DNA of 56,083 bases, taken from Podochytrium sp. JEL0797 (taxonomy: Eukaryota > Chytridiomycota > Chytridiomycetes > Chytridiales > Chytriomycetaceae). The notes below the pieces were generated by a model. That model saw nothing but the letters and a program-made list of their open reading frames with translations, did not search any database and had not been told where the DNA came from. How positions within the stretch are numbered: position 1 is the stretch's first letter; the number at the start of each line of letters is the position of its first letter. Of the stretch, positions 42,588 through 52,185 are shown in pieces. A program made the translations under genes and the position numbers. The stretch is from the NCBI GenBank assembly GCA_027596195.1, contig JADGJG010000061.1, positions 1 to 56,083 on the forward strand, in the 5' to 3' direction.

Positions 42588-43700
42588 ATGAACGACAAAT
42601 CGAAAATCAATTGGGCAACTTATTTCATTCGACAGCAAATGATTCTCCAACTGATGCAGCTCGGAATCCAGTCAGAAACGCATTGCACAAAGATCACAGA
42701 TATCCCGGCGGAGGTCGCTGGTACAATCTTAGCCCGGGTTCCTCCCAAGCAAGTTTGGAAGTTGAGGGAGTTGTCGAAGGCGTTCCGGGCTCTCATCGAA
42801 ACGGAGTCGTTTGCGCGATTGAACCTCAGCCACTTTCTGCCAAATCGCAGCTCGACGTTGGCGCATTCCTTTGTGCCAATAGAATGCGAACTCATCTACT
42901 TTACCTCTTCCCTTCAATATCAACGCGCGTTCGTGCAGAGTCAATGGAAGTCCTTAACACGAATGCAGTGGCATAACGAGTATCGGGCTCTTTCCGGAAT
43001 CTCAATTCCAGTGGCTCTTCTCGGTTGCAAGAGCCTCGTGATTTTGACGCTCTATAGGTGTGGTCTCCAGGGCCCCATTCCCGCCGAGATCGGAAGCGCC
43101 TTGGCCTCCCTCCAAACGTTGAATTTGAGCGACAATCAACTCATTGGCGAGATTCCACCCAGTATCGGACTGCTGAAATGTTTGAAAGTGCTGGTTTTGG
43201 ACGAAAACAAGCTTTCGGGTGGGATTCCGGTTGAGCTGAGCGCGTTGGCTTGTCTGGAGCTGCTTTCCCTCTCGTCCAACCACGATCTCTGCGCGCATCT
43301 GCCGCCTCAACTTGGGCTGCTCAAGAACCTCAAAAGTCTGTACATCTCGTGCACCAATGTGTCCGGCTCAATTCCGATGGCGTGGGGTGGTCTTGCCAAA
43401 CTCGCCCGACTATTCCTTGATTACAATCCCGGCCTCTCTGGAACCATTCCTCCTGCGATTGGCAACTTATCTCTTCTCAAGTGTTTGTCTTTCAAGGCCT
43501 GCGAATTGACTGGTTCGATTCCTCCAGAACTAGGTCGACTCGCGAATTTGGAGCGGATCTACTTGCAGGGCAACAAGCTGTCGGGTGAAGTTCCTGTGGA
43601 ATGGGCTGATTTGGGACATCTGTCTGAATGTATTTTGATGGACAATTTTGACTTGACATGTTCCGTGGAGTTTCGAGAGAATGTCAACTTTCGCATTTGA
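42588..43700 (+). CDS. F-box-like/LRR protein, short N-terminus, 370 aa
   Basis: Intact single exon from the ATG at 42588 (MNDKSKINWATYFIRQQMIL). It lacks the Ser/Lys-rich coiled coil of its relatives; the N-terminus diverges and joins the family at CTKITDIPAEVAGTILARVP. The F-box continues PPKQVWKLRELSKAFRALI. About nine LRRs follow (QGPIPAEIGS to NKLSGEVPVEWADLGHL), ending LTCSVEFRENVNFRI. Divergence from the other copies is spread evenly along the gene with the frame kept, which suggests it is under selection. Confidence 0.82.
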   Translation: MNDKSKINWATYFIRQQMILQLMQLGIQSETHCTKITDIPAEVAGTILARVPPKQVWKLRELSKAFRALIETESFARLNLSHFLPNRSSTLAHSFVPIECELIYFTSSLQYQRAFVQSQWKSLTRMQWHNEYRALSGISIPVALLGCKSLVILTLYRCGLQGPIPAEIGSALASLQTLNLSDNQLIGEIPPSIGLLKCLKVLVLDENKLSGGIPVELSALACLELLSLSSNHDLCAHLPPQLGLLKNLKSLYISCTNVSGSIPMAWGGLAKLARLFLDYNPGLSGTIPPAIGNLSLLKCLSFKACELTGSIPPELGRLANLERIYLQGNKLSGEVPVEWADLGHLSECILMDNFDLTCSVEFRENVNFRI

Positions 43701-43824
43701 AATCTTGGTGTATTTTTTTCGGCGTACCCTTATGAGATACCTTTGAATTTTCAAGATGACGTTGGAACAAATCCGATTTTTGAAATTCGCTATGAATTTC
43801 TAATTTCAACAGGCTATTGTTTCA

Positions 43825-44096
43825 AGGTATTTTATTCACAGAAATAGATAGTAAATGGAAAGTATAAGTAGGCAGTGTAGGGGATTTTGGTGGAGACGAT
43901 TCGCGGCGAAACGACGTCGTTAGGCGAGATTTCATATCATTTTCAAGCATTTTCATTTGACTTGAATGGGAGTTTCTGCAATAACTCCGTATGCAGCCAT
44001 TACCGAGCTGGTAACAATCGAATAAATCCGATTTTTGAAATTCGCTGTTTTGGAAATTGAGTTTGTCGGACACACGAGCTCCAGTCTTGGCCAAGG
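43825..44096 (-). pseudogene. Membrane-protein locus that lost its coding region
   Basis: 43825-43875 matches the 3' end and flank of the family genes (TATTTTATTCACA, AAATAGATAGTAAATGG). At about 43876 the sequence jumps to their 5' flank (GGGATTTTGGTGGAGACGA, then CATTTGACTTGAATGGGAGT and ATAAATCCGATTTTTGAAAT), as at 45945-46095. The whole coding part is missing, apparently by one deletion. Confidence 0.75.
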
Positions 44097-44232
44097 AGTA
44101 TAAAACTCTTGAAACCCGACCTAATTGAAGAGTTGTGGCCCCATTCTTCGTTTCTTGAGACATGCAAACATTTAATTTTTTTTGCAAGGGTCTTTTATTC
44201 ACATAAATATTTTATTGGAGATGGCAAGCATA

Positions 44233-44670
44233 TCAGTTATAAGCAGGAAGTCCCTGATGTTGATAGAGGGACGGTGCCGATCCGTACTTTGACTTGTCCG
44301 ATTTCTTTTCAGACTTTGCCACCCGCAGCGCGTCCTGTTGCTGCTCGAATGTGATTCGCGGTGACGAAGATACGTGAAATTCGGACGCCTGTTGCACAGG
44401 GTTTGACGTGCTCACGTAATTCACCACGGGCTGGAGTTGCTGTTGCTGCTGCACCGCCAACACCATCCCGGCCTCAGCGCGTGCCGCTTCCGAGCGCTTC
44501 CATTCGTCTTGCTTCTCGCGTGTGATGCGTTTGTGGCGCCAGCAACAGTAGCAGAGACACATGCCGAAACTCACGACGAGAGCGAAGGCTGTGATGGCCA
44601 CGATGGCGATGATTTGTCCTCCGTTGAGGTCGCCGGTAGTATCGGTGGGGATCTGGGAGGCGGATGACAT
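44233..44670 (-). CDS. Small single-pass membrane protein, copy 1, 145 aa
   Basis: Single exon, ATG at 44670. A short polar N-terminus (MSSASQIPTDTTGDLNGG) is followed by one hydrophobic segment (about residues 19-38, IIAIVAITAFALVVSFGMCL) and a Cys-rich basic junction CYCCWRHKRI. The tail of about 100 residues is Gln/Ser-rich, with conserved SEFHVSSSPRITFEQQQDAL and a C-terminal GLPAYN. The positive charges after the segment predict an N-out, C-in orientation. I do not recognise the family; the tail could bind cytosolic partners. The cysteines at the membrane border could be palmitoylated. Two full paralogues follow in tandem. Confidence 0.75.
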   Translation of the reverse strand: MSSASQIPTDTTGDLNGGQIIAIVAITAFALVVSFGMCLCYCCWRHKRITREKQDEWKRSEAARAEAGMVLAVQQQQQLQPVVNYVSTSNPVQQASEFHVSSSPRITFEQQQDALRVAKSEKKSDKSKYGSAPSLYQHQGLPAYN

Positions 44671-45415
44671 TCTAGAATTTTGATAATTGATGTGGTTCTT
44701 GGGAGGGAATATGCGGGAGGGTGGGGTTTTTAAAAGGCGTTTTTTGGGTGGGGGAAATTTCGTGGGGGATTGGTCCGCCGAAACGACGTTCCCGCCCGTC
44801 CCACGAAAGCGCATTTGATATCATTCATTATTGTACAAACAAAAACCGTATTATTGAATGGGATTTTCCGCAATTGCTGAGCTCTGCAAAACAGCAAGTT
44901 TTTTTTGTCCGGAACCAGAAAATAAATGCAAAAAAAGAAGAAAAGCGAGGGAAATACAATCAGGTTACTTGGACAGAAAGGTGCATTCACTTGTCTTGAA
45001 ATAGATTTCGGAGGCTCGTCAAGTCTACCGCGAGCGACTGTGATCGCGCAACCCATCAAGGAACTATCAATTTGCGTTCGTAAGACGCTTCTGTGGCGAC
45101 AAAACGCCATCATGTCGATCCAAGCCACGATATTCGCGAGGCTGCTATCAGTATCATCATCTGCGGCTTCAACACGACGCGTTTGGACCGTTCCTCGCGG
45201 AATCGAAAGAACCAAGCAACCCTCAAAACCCCACCAACTACCGTGTCGCTGCATTGGTTCTCAAAAACTGGCACCAGCCCTCGCAGGAGTTGTGGAATGT
45301 TATTCCTGGTCATCCGTCTTTGCCAATCCCTCTCGTTAGTTTTTTATAGGGGCAAACATTTTTTTCTTTTACAGGGTAATTTATTCACATAAATAGATAG
45401 TAAATGGCAAGTATA
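44671..45415. other. Spacer in the array with an unexplained open stretch
   Basis: 44671-44880 is the 5' flank of copy 1. 45060-45340 has no counterpart between the other copies. One of its plus-strand frames reads ESKEPSNPQNPTNYRVAALV, then LKNWHQPSQELWNVIPGHPS, which looks protein-like but has no start and matches no family I know. It may be a gene fragment carried in by the duplication. Confidence 0.4.
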
Positions 45416-45850
45416 TCATTTATATGCAGGTAATTCCTGGGGTTGCGAGAGGGACTGTGCCGATCCATACTTTGACTTTTCCGGTTTCTTTTCAGGCCCC
45501 GCTGTCCGCAGCGCGTCCTGTTGCTGATCGAATGTGATTCTCGGCGACGAAGAGACATAAAACTCGGGTGCCCGTTGCGAAGGGTTTGGCGCAGTCGCGT
45601 GATTCGCCACAGGCTGGAGTTGCTGCGGTTGCATCTCCATCACCATCCCAGCCTCGACGCGCGTCGCATCTGAGCGTTTCCATTCGTCTTGCTTCTCGCG
45701 TGCAATGCGTTTGTGGCGCCAGCAGCAGTAACAGAGACTCATGCCGAAGCACACGACGAGAGCGACAGCTGTGACGACGACGATGGCGACGATTTGTCCT
45801 CCGTTGAGGTCGTCGTTGATGGTGGGGAAGAATTGGGGGGAGGAAGACAT
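45416..45850 (-). CDS. Small single-pass membrane protein, copy 2, 144 aa
   Basis: Single exon, ATG at 45850. N-terminus MSSSPQFFPTINDDLNGG, then the membrane segment IVAIVVVTAVALVVCFGMSL and CYCCWRHKRIAREKQDEWKR. The tail keeps PEFYVSSSPRITFDQQQDAL and KSKYGSAQSL and ends ELPAYK. The first 15 residues are the most variable part among the three copies; the membrane and juxtamembrane parts are nearly fixed. Confidence 0.75.
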   Translation of the reverse strand: MSSSPQFFPTINDDLNGGQIVAIVVVTAVALVVCFGMSLCYCCWRHKRIAREKQDEWKRSDATRVEAGMVMEMQPQQLQPVANHATAPNPSQRAPEFYVSSSPRITFDQQQDALRTAGPEKKPEKSKYGSAQSLSQPQELPAYK

Positions 45851-45994
45851 TTTGGTGTTTTGGTTGAGCGATGTGGTTCTTGGGAGGGAATATGCAGAAG
45901 GAGGGTTTCTGAAAGGCGTTTTTCTGGGTGGCAGATTTCGTGGGGGATTTTGGTGGAGACGAACCCGCAGCGAAACGAGGTCGTCGTCGTTCCG

Positions 45995-46290
45995 ATTTCA
46001 TATCATTTTCATTTGACTTGAATGGGAGTTTCTGCAATAACTCCGCATGCAGCCATTACCGAGCTAAAACAATTGAATAAATCCGATTTTTGAAATACTC
46101 CATTGTCAACGATTGTCGGACACATGAGGTCCAGTCAATCGTTGACAATGGAGTATAAAAGCTCTTGAAACCCGACCTAATTGAAGAGTTGTGGCCCTAT
46201 TCTTCGTTTCTTGAGACAGGCAAACGTTAAATTTTCTTTGCAAGGGTCTTTTATTCACATAAATAGAAACGGAAATGGCAAATACATGTC
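45995..46290. repeat. Spacer repeat shared with 43930-44230
   Basis: CATTTGACTTGAATGGGAGT, GCAGCCATTACCGAGCT, AATAAATCCGATTTTTGAAA, GAGTATAAAA, CTTGAAACCCGACCTAATTG and the following 60 bases occur in the same order at both places. This fixes the unit of tandem duplication as gene plus flank. Confidence 0.85.
46096..46155. repeat. Perfect 19-bp inverted repeat, 22-nt loop
   Basis: TACTCCATTGTCAACGATT at 46096-46114 is exactly complementary to 46137-46155. The right arm runs into TATAAAA (46154-46160). The corresponding spacer at 44045-44105 has the same loop region (GTCGGACACA, TCCAGTC) but no matching arms, so the palindrome arose in this copy. Confidence 0.95.
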
Positions 46291-46291
46291 A

Positions 46292-46714
46292 TCAGCTATA
46301 AGCAGGAAGTCCATGGTGTTGCGCCGATCCATATTTTGACTTGTCCGATTTTTTTTCAGGCCCCGCTGCCCGCAACGCGTCCTGTTGCTGCTCGAATGTG
46401 ATTCTCGGCGACGAAGAGACGTGAAACTCCGGTGCCTGTTGCACAGGGTTTGGCGCGGTCGCGTAATTCACCTCAGGCTGTTGCTGCTGCTGTTGCAAAG
46501 CCAGCACCATCCCAGCCTCGACGCGTGCCGCATCTGATCGGTTCCATTCTTCTTGTTTCTCGCGTGCGATGCTTTTGTAACGCCAGAAGCAGAAGCAGAG
46601 GCACATGCCGAAACTCACGACGAGGGCGAACGCTGCGACGGCAACGATGGCGATGATTTGTGTTCCGGTGAGGTCGCAGGTGGCGGTAGTGGGGAGTTGG
46701 GAGTCGGATGACAT
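46292..46714 (-). CDS. Small single-pass membrane protein, copy 3, 140 aa
   Basis: Single exon, ATG at 46714. N-terminus MSSDSQLPTTATCDLTGT, membrane segment IIAIVAVAAFALVVSFGMCL, then CFCFWRYKSIAREKQEEWNR. The Gln run is longer (QQQQQQ), the tail keeps PEFHVSSSPRITFEQQQDAL and the end is GLPAYS. About four residues in the SLYQ region are deleted relative to copy 1. Confidence 0.75.
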   Translation of the reverse strand: MSSDSQLPTTATCDLTGTQIIAIVAVAAFALVVSFGMCLCFCFWRYKSIAREKQEEWNRSDAARVEAGMVLALQQQQQQPEVNYATAPNPVQQAPEFHVSSSPRITFEQQQDALRAAGPEKKSDKSKYGSAQHHGLPAYS

Positions 46715-47410
46715 TTTAGGTATTGATTGGGTGATATGGTTTTTGGGAGGGAAGTTACAACCTTTCTATTATTTATGACGACGGGTGGGTAATTTGGGGG
46801 ATTCCGAATTTGATGTGGAGACGAACCCCGCTGGAACGAATTGCTGTAATCATTCAGGGGAGGCTTCCGCAGAAAGCGCAGGACCAAATATCGAGCTGAT
46901 GCAAACGCCGTGAGACTCGTCGAACGTGAGCAATCACCGACAGCAGACAATACTAATATATATCCAATTTATTTTTGATTTGGATGCAACAAAAAAGAAA
47001 GGTGAGAGGGAGAGATATCGAGGTTTGTACCAAAAGCTACTATCAGGCTCTACGCGGCTAAGTACGCAATAGTGTCAGCGATCTCATGGTATAAGTATTT
47101 GTTCTGCCCTGCATCAATGACCGAACCAGCTTATGGAGAGTAAAGCTGGAGGAGATAAGTGAGGGGTGTTCCACGGATGGATGTGTTGTGAATGGGGTGT
47201 GGAGAGTGGGATGGAGGTGTTCGAGAGATTACAAGCTCGAAGAAGGGGAGGGGAGTGCAAGCACAGTCCTGCGTCAAAGGTCGAGGCGGATCAAGTAGAT
47301 TGATGCGTGAGACATTGAGACAGACTGGCAGCGAAGTGGGGGGGGAGAGCGGTTTTTTTTGGAAACAAGTTGACACCCAAAAAAAAAAAAAAAACGAAGT
47401 CAAATCGGAG
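46715..47410. other. Intergenic with a 16-base A run
   Basis: 5' flank of membrane-protein copy 3 to about 46800, then AT-rich sequence and a G-rich stretch. An A16 tract at 47379-47394 lies 16 bases before the start of the RUS gene and could exclude nucleosomes at its promoter. No gene seen. Confidence 0.5.
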
Positions 47411-49154
47411 ATGGAAATGGCCCGATGTCGCCTCCTTCCGCGAATCGCCGCGATCCCTTCACTTCCCTGGTCCCCACTGCGCCCTTCCCTCTTCAGCACT
47501 CTCACCCCGCCTCATCCGCCGCACCCCTCAGACCAATCCAAACAACAACCGCGACCTCCCTTGCCGCGCTCTCTCGCTTCCTCGCTGACCATCACAGAGA
47601 CTGTCCACAGCAGAAAACGCATCTTTTCCCTCTCACCAACCAAATCCAAACTCTCCTTCAAATGGGACGATCCCGTCGTGTCCAAATCCGCGCTCTCCAA
47701 ACCAACACCCCTCCTCGCGACCCTCGAAAGCGCCGTCCCGCATCCTCTCAAGAGCTGGTTCAGACAAACCTTCCTGCCCATTGGATTCCCTGATTCCGTG
47801 CACCCTGCTTATACAAAAGTACACGTGTTGCAGTTTGTCGAAACCTTCTTGTGGTCGACCGTGACGGTGCTGTGTTCGCAGAGCATGCTTGAGTCTTTGG
47901 GTGTTGCCGCGCCGGCTGCGACGGGTGGGGCGGTTGCGATTCAGTGGGTGTTGAAGGGTGTGTATTCTCTTTTTTTGATCGTCAATCACGCGTCGGTTGA
48001 CTGATACCACGCATTTGGAATCATTCGAATCACAGATCAGTTTGGTGAACTCGGAAAACTCATTTTCATCAATCGATTCGCAAAGTCTCTTGATTCACAT
48101 CCGAAAACGTGAGTTTTTGTCGACGCGTTGCGAATATCGGAATTCCTCACCGAATTCAAACTCAGGTGGAAATTCATCGGAGAAATCGCATCCCTCTCAG
48201 GCGCTTTCGTGATGCTCTGCACAATCTTGCATCCCAGTTGGTTCCTCCTCTTCGCATCCCTCGGCTACATGCTCCGAAGCATCCACTTTTCAATTTACAA
48301 CAGCACCCACATGACATTCACGCGCAACTTTGCATTGCAAGGAAACGTGGGCGATATTGTCGCCAAAGACGACTCGCAGCAAACGATTGCGAATCTGTTG
48401 GGTCTCTTGACGGGAATCACGCTCCTCAGTTTCAACCATTCCCCGGCCTTCTTGTTCTCCTGTTTCTTCCTCATTGGGCCGTTGCATTATTATGCCACGA
48501 TTGCGTTTCTGAATGTGACGAAATTCGAGGTGCTCAGCTCAACCAAACTGTTGCTCCTCAGTGACGCGTTTGTGAATCGCGCAGGTTTGGTGTTGAATTA
48601 TCGGGCGATTGAAAAGGAAGGGAATACCGAGTGGTTTGGGGAGGTGATCAAGAAGGGGTGGGCGGGGGTCAAGGTGTCCAAGATTGGGGGCAGTGTGAAG
48701 AAGGTGTTTGGCGAGTCGGGGGCTGCGGAGGCGAGGATTGCGTTGGAGGTTATGCGAGTTGAGTGGTTTTTTGATTTTTATTTATGGCGTTTTGCTGACG
48801 GGTTTCTCGAAAACACAGGACGAAGATTATCTCATTGGGTACCGACGAGATATAGACTCGTACGGAATCGTATTCCACCAAGACGTGTCTACCAACGACG
48901 TCATGAAATCCATTGTCCATGTGACGAAACTGAACCAACGCGTGCACCAATTGCGCGAGCAAGACGCGAATGCCGAATTGGATTTTCGGAGCGTGTTGCA
49001 AGAAACACTCGAATGGACGCGCAAAGAGTACCCGCACTTTGCGGTTGAGTTGGAGGCGAAGGGGTGGCTGACGGATTCAGTGTTTTGGGGGGATGAAGGG
49101 AATCGGTGTGAGTGGGAGAGGTCGGAGAGGGAGTTTGGGGTCGCGGGGAAGTGA
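47411..49154 (+). CDS. RUS (root UV-B sensitive)/DUF647 family protein, 515 aa
   Basis: Four exons: 47411-47957, 48036-48108, 48166-48757, 48819-49154; split codons G|AT and AC|G restore frame. The first 60 residues are basic and Pro/Ser-rich (MEMARCRLLPRIAAIPSLPW), plausibly a mitochondrial signal. The DUF647 core follows: LPIGFPDSVHPAYTKVHVLQ, AAPAATGGAVAIQWVLKD, QFGELGKLIFINRFAKSLDS and DSHPKTWKFIGEIASLSGAF, with several hydrophobic helices. The C-terminal domain is soluble. RUS proteins are best known in plants (seedling UV-B response with vitamin B6) but occur across eukaryotes. The molecular role is unknown. A second ATG at 47417 is possible. Confidence 0.85.
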
Positions 49155-49293
49155 GGGGTTTTCCGTTGGGTCGGAATTTCGGACTATATCATCAAGAGTT
49201 AGAAAAGAATAAGATGCACGTGTAATGTTATTGGAATGTGGAGCAAGTTTGAGGGCAAGTTTTGCCGTCAACATACATCTTGCGAAAACAAAA

Positions 49294-49782
49294 ATGGCCG
49301 ACGAAGAAGTGTATTGGGAATGCCCGTCTTGTAGCGTCGAGAACGAAGAATCCGAGGTTGAATGCTGCTCCTGCGGTGCCGAGAAGCCCAAAAGCCGGCT
49401 GCACGGCTTCAAGGTCGCCCTGGTTCTCTCTGTCGAAGACATTCCTGGCAAGAAACTCAAAGCCATCAAAGTCTCGATCGACCCCACTGACACGGACCCC
49501 GAGAGCTCTAAAGCACTGAGCATTGTGACAAATGCCAAGAACGTGGCTGCCGATACGGTCGGGCAGCGGATCGTGGTTATCACGATGGGAACCGATGTGA
49601 TGGTGGAGGGAGAGCTTGTGACCATCAAAAAGGCGACTGTTGGCGGGAAGAAGAGCGAGGGAATGTTGGCGGATGGTGCGATGCTTGGCTGGAAGGGGGG
49701 AAGTGTGGGGCTTGCCGTGATCTTGAACGACACGTACGCGGTTGGGTCAGAGCCGCCACTCGATAAACCGCGTAACAAGTGA
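49294..49782 (+). CDS. RanBP2-type zinc finger plus tRNA-binding OB fold, 162 aa
   Basis: Single exon from ATG 49294 (MADEEVYWECPSCSVENEES). Residues 8-27 fit the RanBP2-type finger W-x-C-x2-C-x3-N-x6-C-x2-C. From residue 37 on the sequence resembles the EMAP/PheRS-type tRNA-binding domain: KLKAIKVSIDPTD, then SIVTNAKNVAADTVGQRIVV, KKSEGMLADGAMLGW and a hydrophobic end. The S-x-G-M-L motif is typical of that fold. RanBP2 fingers bind single-stranded RNA or ubiquitin, so both modules could contact RNA. I know of no named protein with exactly this pair. It ends 116 bases before the NOP56 start. Confidence 0.7.
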   Translation: MADEEVYWECPSCSVENEESEVECCSCGAEKPKSRLHGFKVALVLSVEDIPGKKLKAIKVSIDPTDTDPESSKALSIVTNAKNVAADTVGQRIVVITMGTDVMVEGELVTIKKATVGGKKSEGMLADGAMLGWKGGSVGLAVILNDTYAVGSEPPLDKPRNK

Positions 49783-49897
49783 ATATGGGATATATATTGT
49801 ATTCTGTAATAAAACAGTGGTTCTTGGTGCGCAAAGAACGCGTTTCTCAAATAAGTGACTCCCCAACGGGTTTTCTTTTTTTTTTTTTCAAGAGGAA

Positions 49898-51946
49898 ATG
49901 GTGAGCGACTTTGCCCACCGTGCCTGGCAACCACACACAACCTCCGATCCATACCACCCTGACCAACGTGTTGCCACCCTCTGATCTCCAACCCCACACA
50001 CCGTGACACCTCCTGCCCACCGATTCCCGCCTCAAACCAAACCCTGCCTCGAAACCACCCGAAACACCAACACCACGCGAGATTCTAACTCTCACTTCCC
50101 CCCCTTAGTCAACACTGTTCGTCCTATTCGAATCCGCCTCCGGATTTGCTCTCTTTGAGCGTGTCCAAGGCGAGGAAATTGGCCAGGAACTCGAGGAAGT
50201 CCAAAAGGCGGCTCTCGACTTGGCCAAGTTTGGGCGGTACATGAAGCTCAAGTCGTTTGCGCCCTTCAAGAGTGCTGCGCATGCGTTGGAGAATATCATG
50301 GATGTTACTGAAGGTGTGTGTGTGTTTTTTTGTTTTTTTTTGGATGGGTGGGATGGGGTGGGTGTGGTTTTTTTGCGGAGGGAGTTTGGAGGAGGGAAGT
50401 GTGGAGGCTGAATGTGGAGTTTCGGATGTCTTGAAGCAGTTGGATTCGAGGACTCGCCAAATAGAAACCTGGAAATCTGACTCACCCCCCTCCTCCCTCA
50501 AAAAACCAGGAATCGTCAACGACCACCTCAAGTCCTTCCTCGAGCTCAACATGCCGCACGGCAACAAGTCCGGTGCACAGCTCGGAGTTGGCGAAAAGAC
50601 GCTCGCGGGATCCATCAAAGCTTCCCTCGGATACGATGTCATCAGCAACGAGACAGTCACGGAGTTGATTCGTGGTCTGCGTCTCCATGGAGACAAGATG
50701 TTGCGTCAGTTGAAGGAGGGCGACTTTTACAGAGCCCAGCTTGGTCTTGGACATGCTTATTCGCGTGCCAAGGTTAAGTTCAACGTGAACCGGTCGGATA
50801 ACATGATCATTCAGGCGATTAATTTGCTGGATCAGTTGGATAAGGATGTCAACACGTTCTCCATGAGAGTGAGGTGAGCCACTGTCCTTTTTATTGCCCC
50901 TTGACGCGAATTTGAAACTAAAACCGCAAACGCAATTCACAGAGAATGGTATGGCTGGCACTTCCCCGAACTCGTCAAGGTCGTCAACGACAACCTCCTC
51001 TACGCCCGCTGCTGCAAGTTCATCCGCAACAAGGCCAACCTCACCGAAGACTCGATCCCGGCCCTCGAAGCCATCCTGAACCAAGACGCCGCACAAGCCC
51101 GTCAAGTCCTGCACGCGGCACAAGCCTCCATGGGAACCGACATTGGCGAGATTGATTTGACCAACATTGAAGCTTTTGCGGACCGCGTCATTTCCCTCAC
51201 GGAGTACCGTGCGCGTTTGCACGCGTACCTTGTGAGCAAGATGAACCAGGTTGCGCCCAACTTGTCTGCGTTGATTGGAGAGATGGTTGGCGCGCGGTTG
51301 ATTTCGCACGCTGGTTCGTTGACCAACTTGTGCAAGTACCCTGCTTCCACTGTCCAAATCCTCGGAGCCGAAAAGGCCCTCTTCAGAGCCCTCAAGACTC
51401 GTGGAAACACGCCCAAGTACGGACTCATTTACCACTCGTCCTTCATCGGTCGCGCCGCGACCAAGAACAAGGGTAGAATCTCGCGTATCCTCGCCAACAA
51501 GTGTTCGATTGCGTCCCGCATTGATTGTTTCTTGGAGAAGCCAACGAGCAAGTTTGGAGAGGTGTTGAAGGCTCAAGTTGAGGAGCGGTTGAAGTTTTAC
51601 GAGGATGGAACTACGCCGCGCAAGAATGTGGATGTGATGGGGGCTGTGGTGAAGGAGCTTGGGGATTTGGAGGAGGTTGAGGCGCCGGCGGCTGGGTCGA
51701 AGCGCAAGGCGGAGGGTGAGGAGAAGAAGAAGAAGAAGAAGAAGGCGGCTGTGGAGGAGGAGACGGAGGCTGAGGGTATGTTTTGACCTTGGATGTTCGT
51801 TTTTTTGAATTCTTTTCTAAACTCTTGCTTTCGTTTCAACAGAGACACCCAAAAAGAAGAAGAAGTCCAAGTCTGCCGAGCCCGCTGCGGAGGAGGCTGA
51901 GGCTGAGAAACCAAAGAAAAAGAAGAAGTCCAAGTCCTCCGAGTAA
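49898..51946 (+). CDS. NOP56: Nop56 box C/D snoRNP core protein, 502 aa
   Basis: Five exons: 49898-49900, 50109-50313, 50510-50873, 50943-51775, 51843-51946. The first coding exon is just the ATG: GAAATG|GTGAGC, with acceptor CCCTTAG before TCAACACTG, giving [19 protein letters not shown]. The Nop domain follows, with [40 protein letters not shown] and [11 protein letters not shown], residues that distinguish Nop56 from Nop58. The tail is Lys/Glu-rich ([13 protein letters not shown]), a nucleolar-type basic end. Nop56 pairs with Nop58 and fibrillarin to guide 2'-O-methylation of rRNA. Confidence 0.95.
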
Positions 51947-52185
51947 AAAAAGTTGTCTTGTTCCGTGTCGTTTCTTCAGTATTTTCTTTGTTTGTTTTCC
52001 TAATAAAATGGGTTCATGTTTGGACAGAGTCAAATGAGTTGTGGGACGCGTTTTGTGTGGCACGAGGGGAGGGGTGGGTGAGAGGATAAATTCCTGATAC
52101 CTTCCCCCCTTCGTGGATTTCGTAAAAATTCTCAAAGCTTGGCTGCTCGAAAACCGAAATCCTCCCAGTTTCCCCAACCCTCCTT

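Noticed and set aside
44926..45392. Several overlapping open frames in the membrane-protein array spacer
   Set aside because: No start/stop arrangement is supported by a family or splice sites. Kept only as an unexplained stretch.
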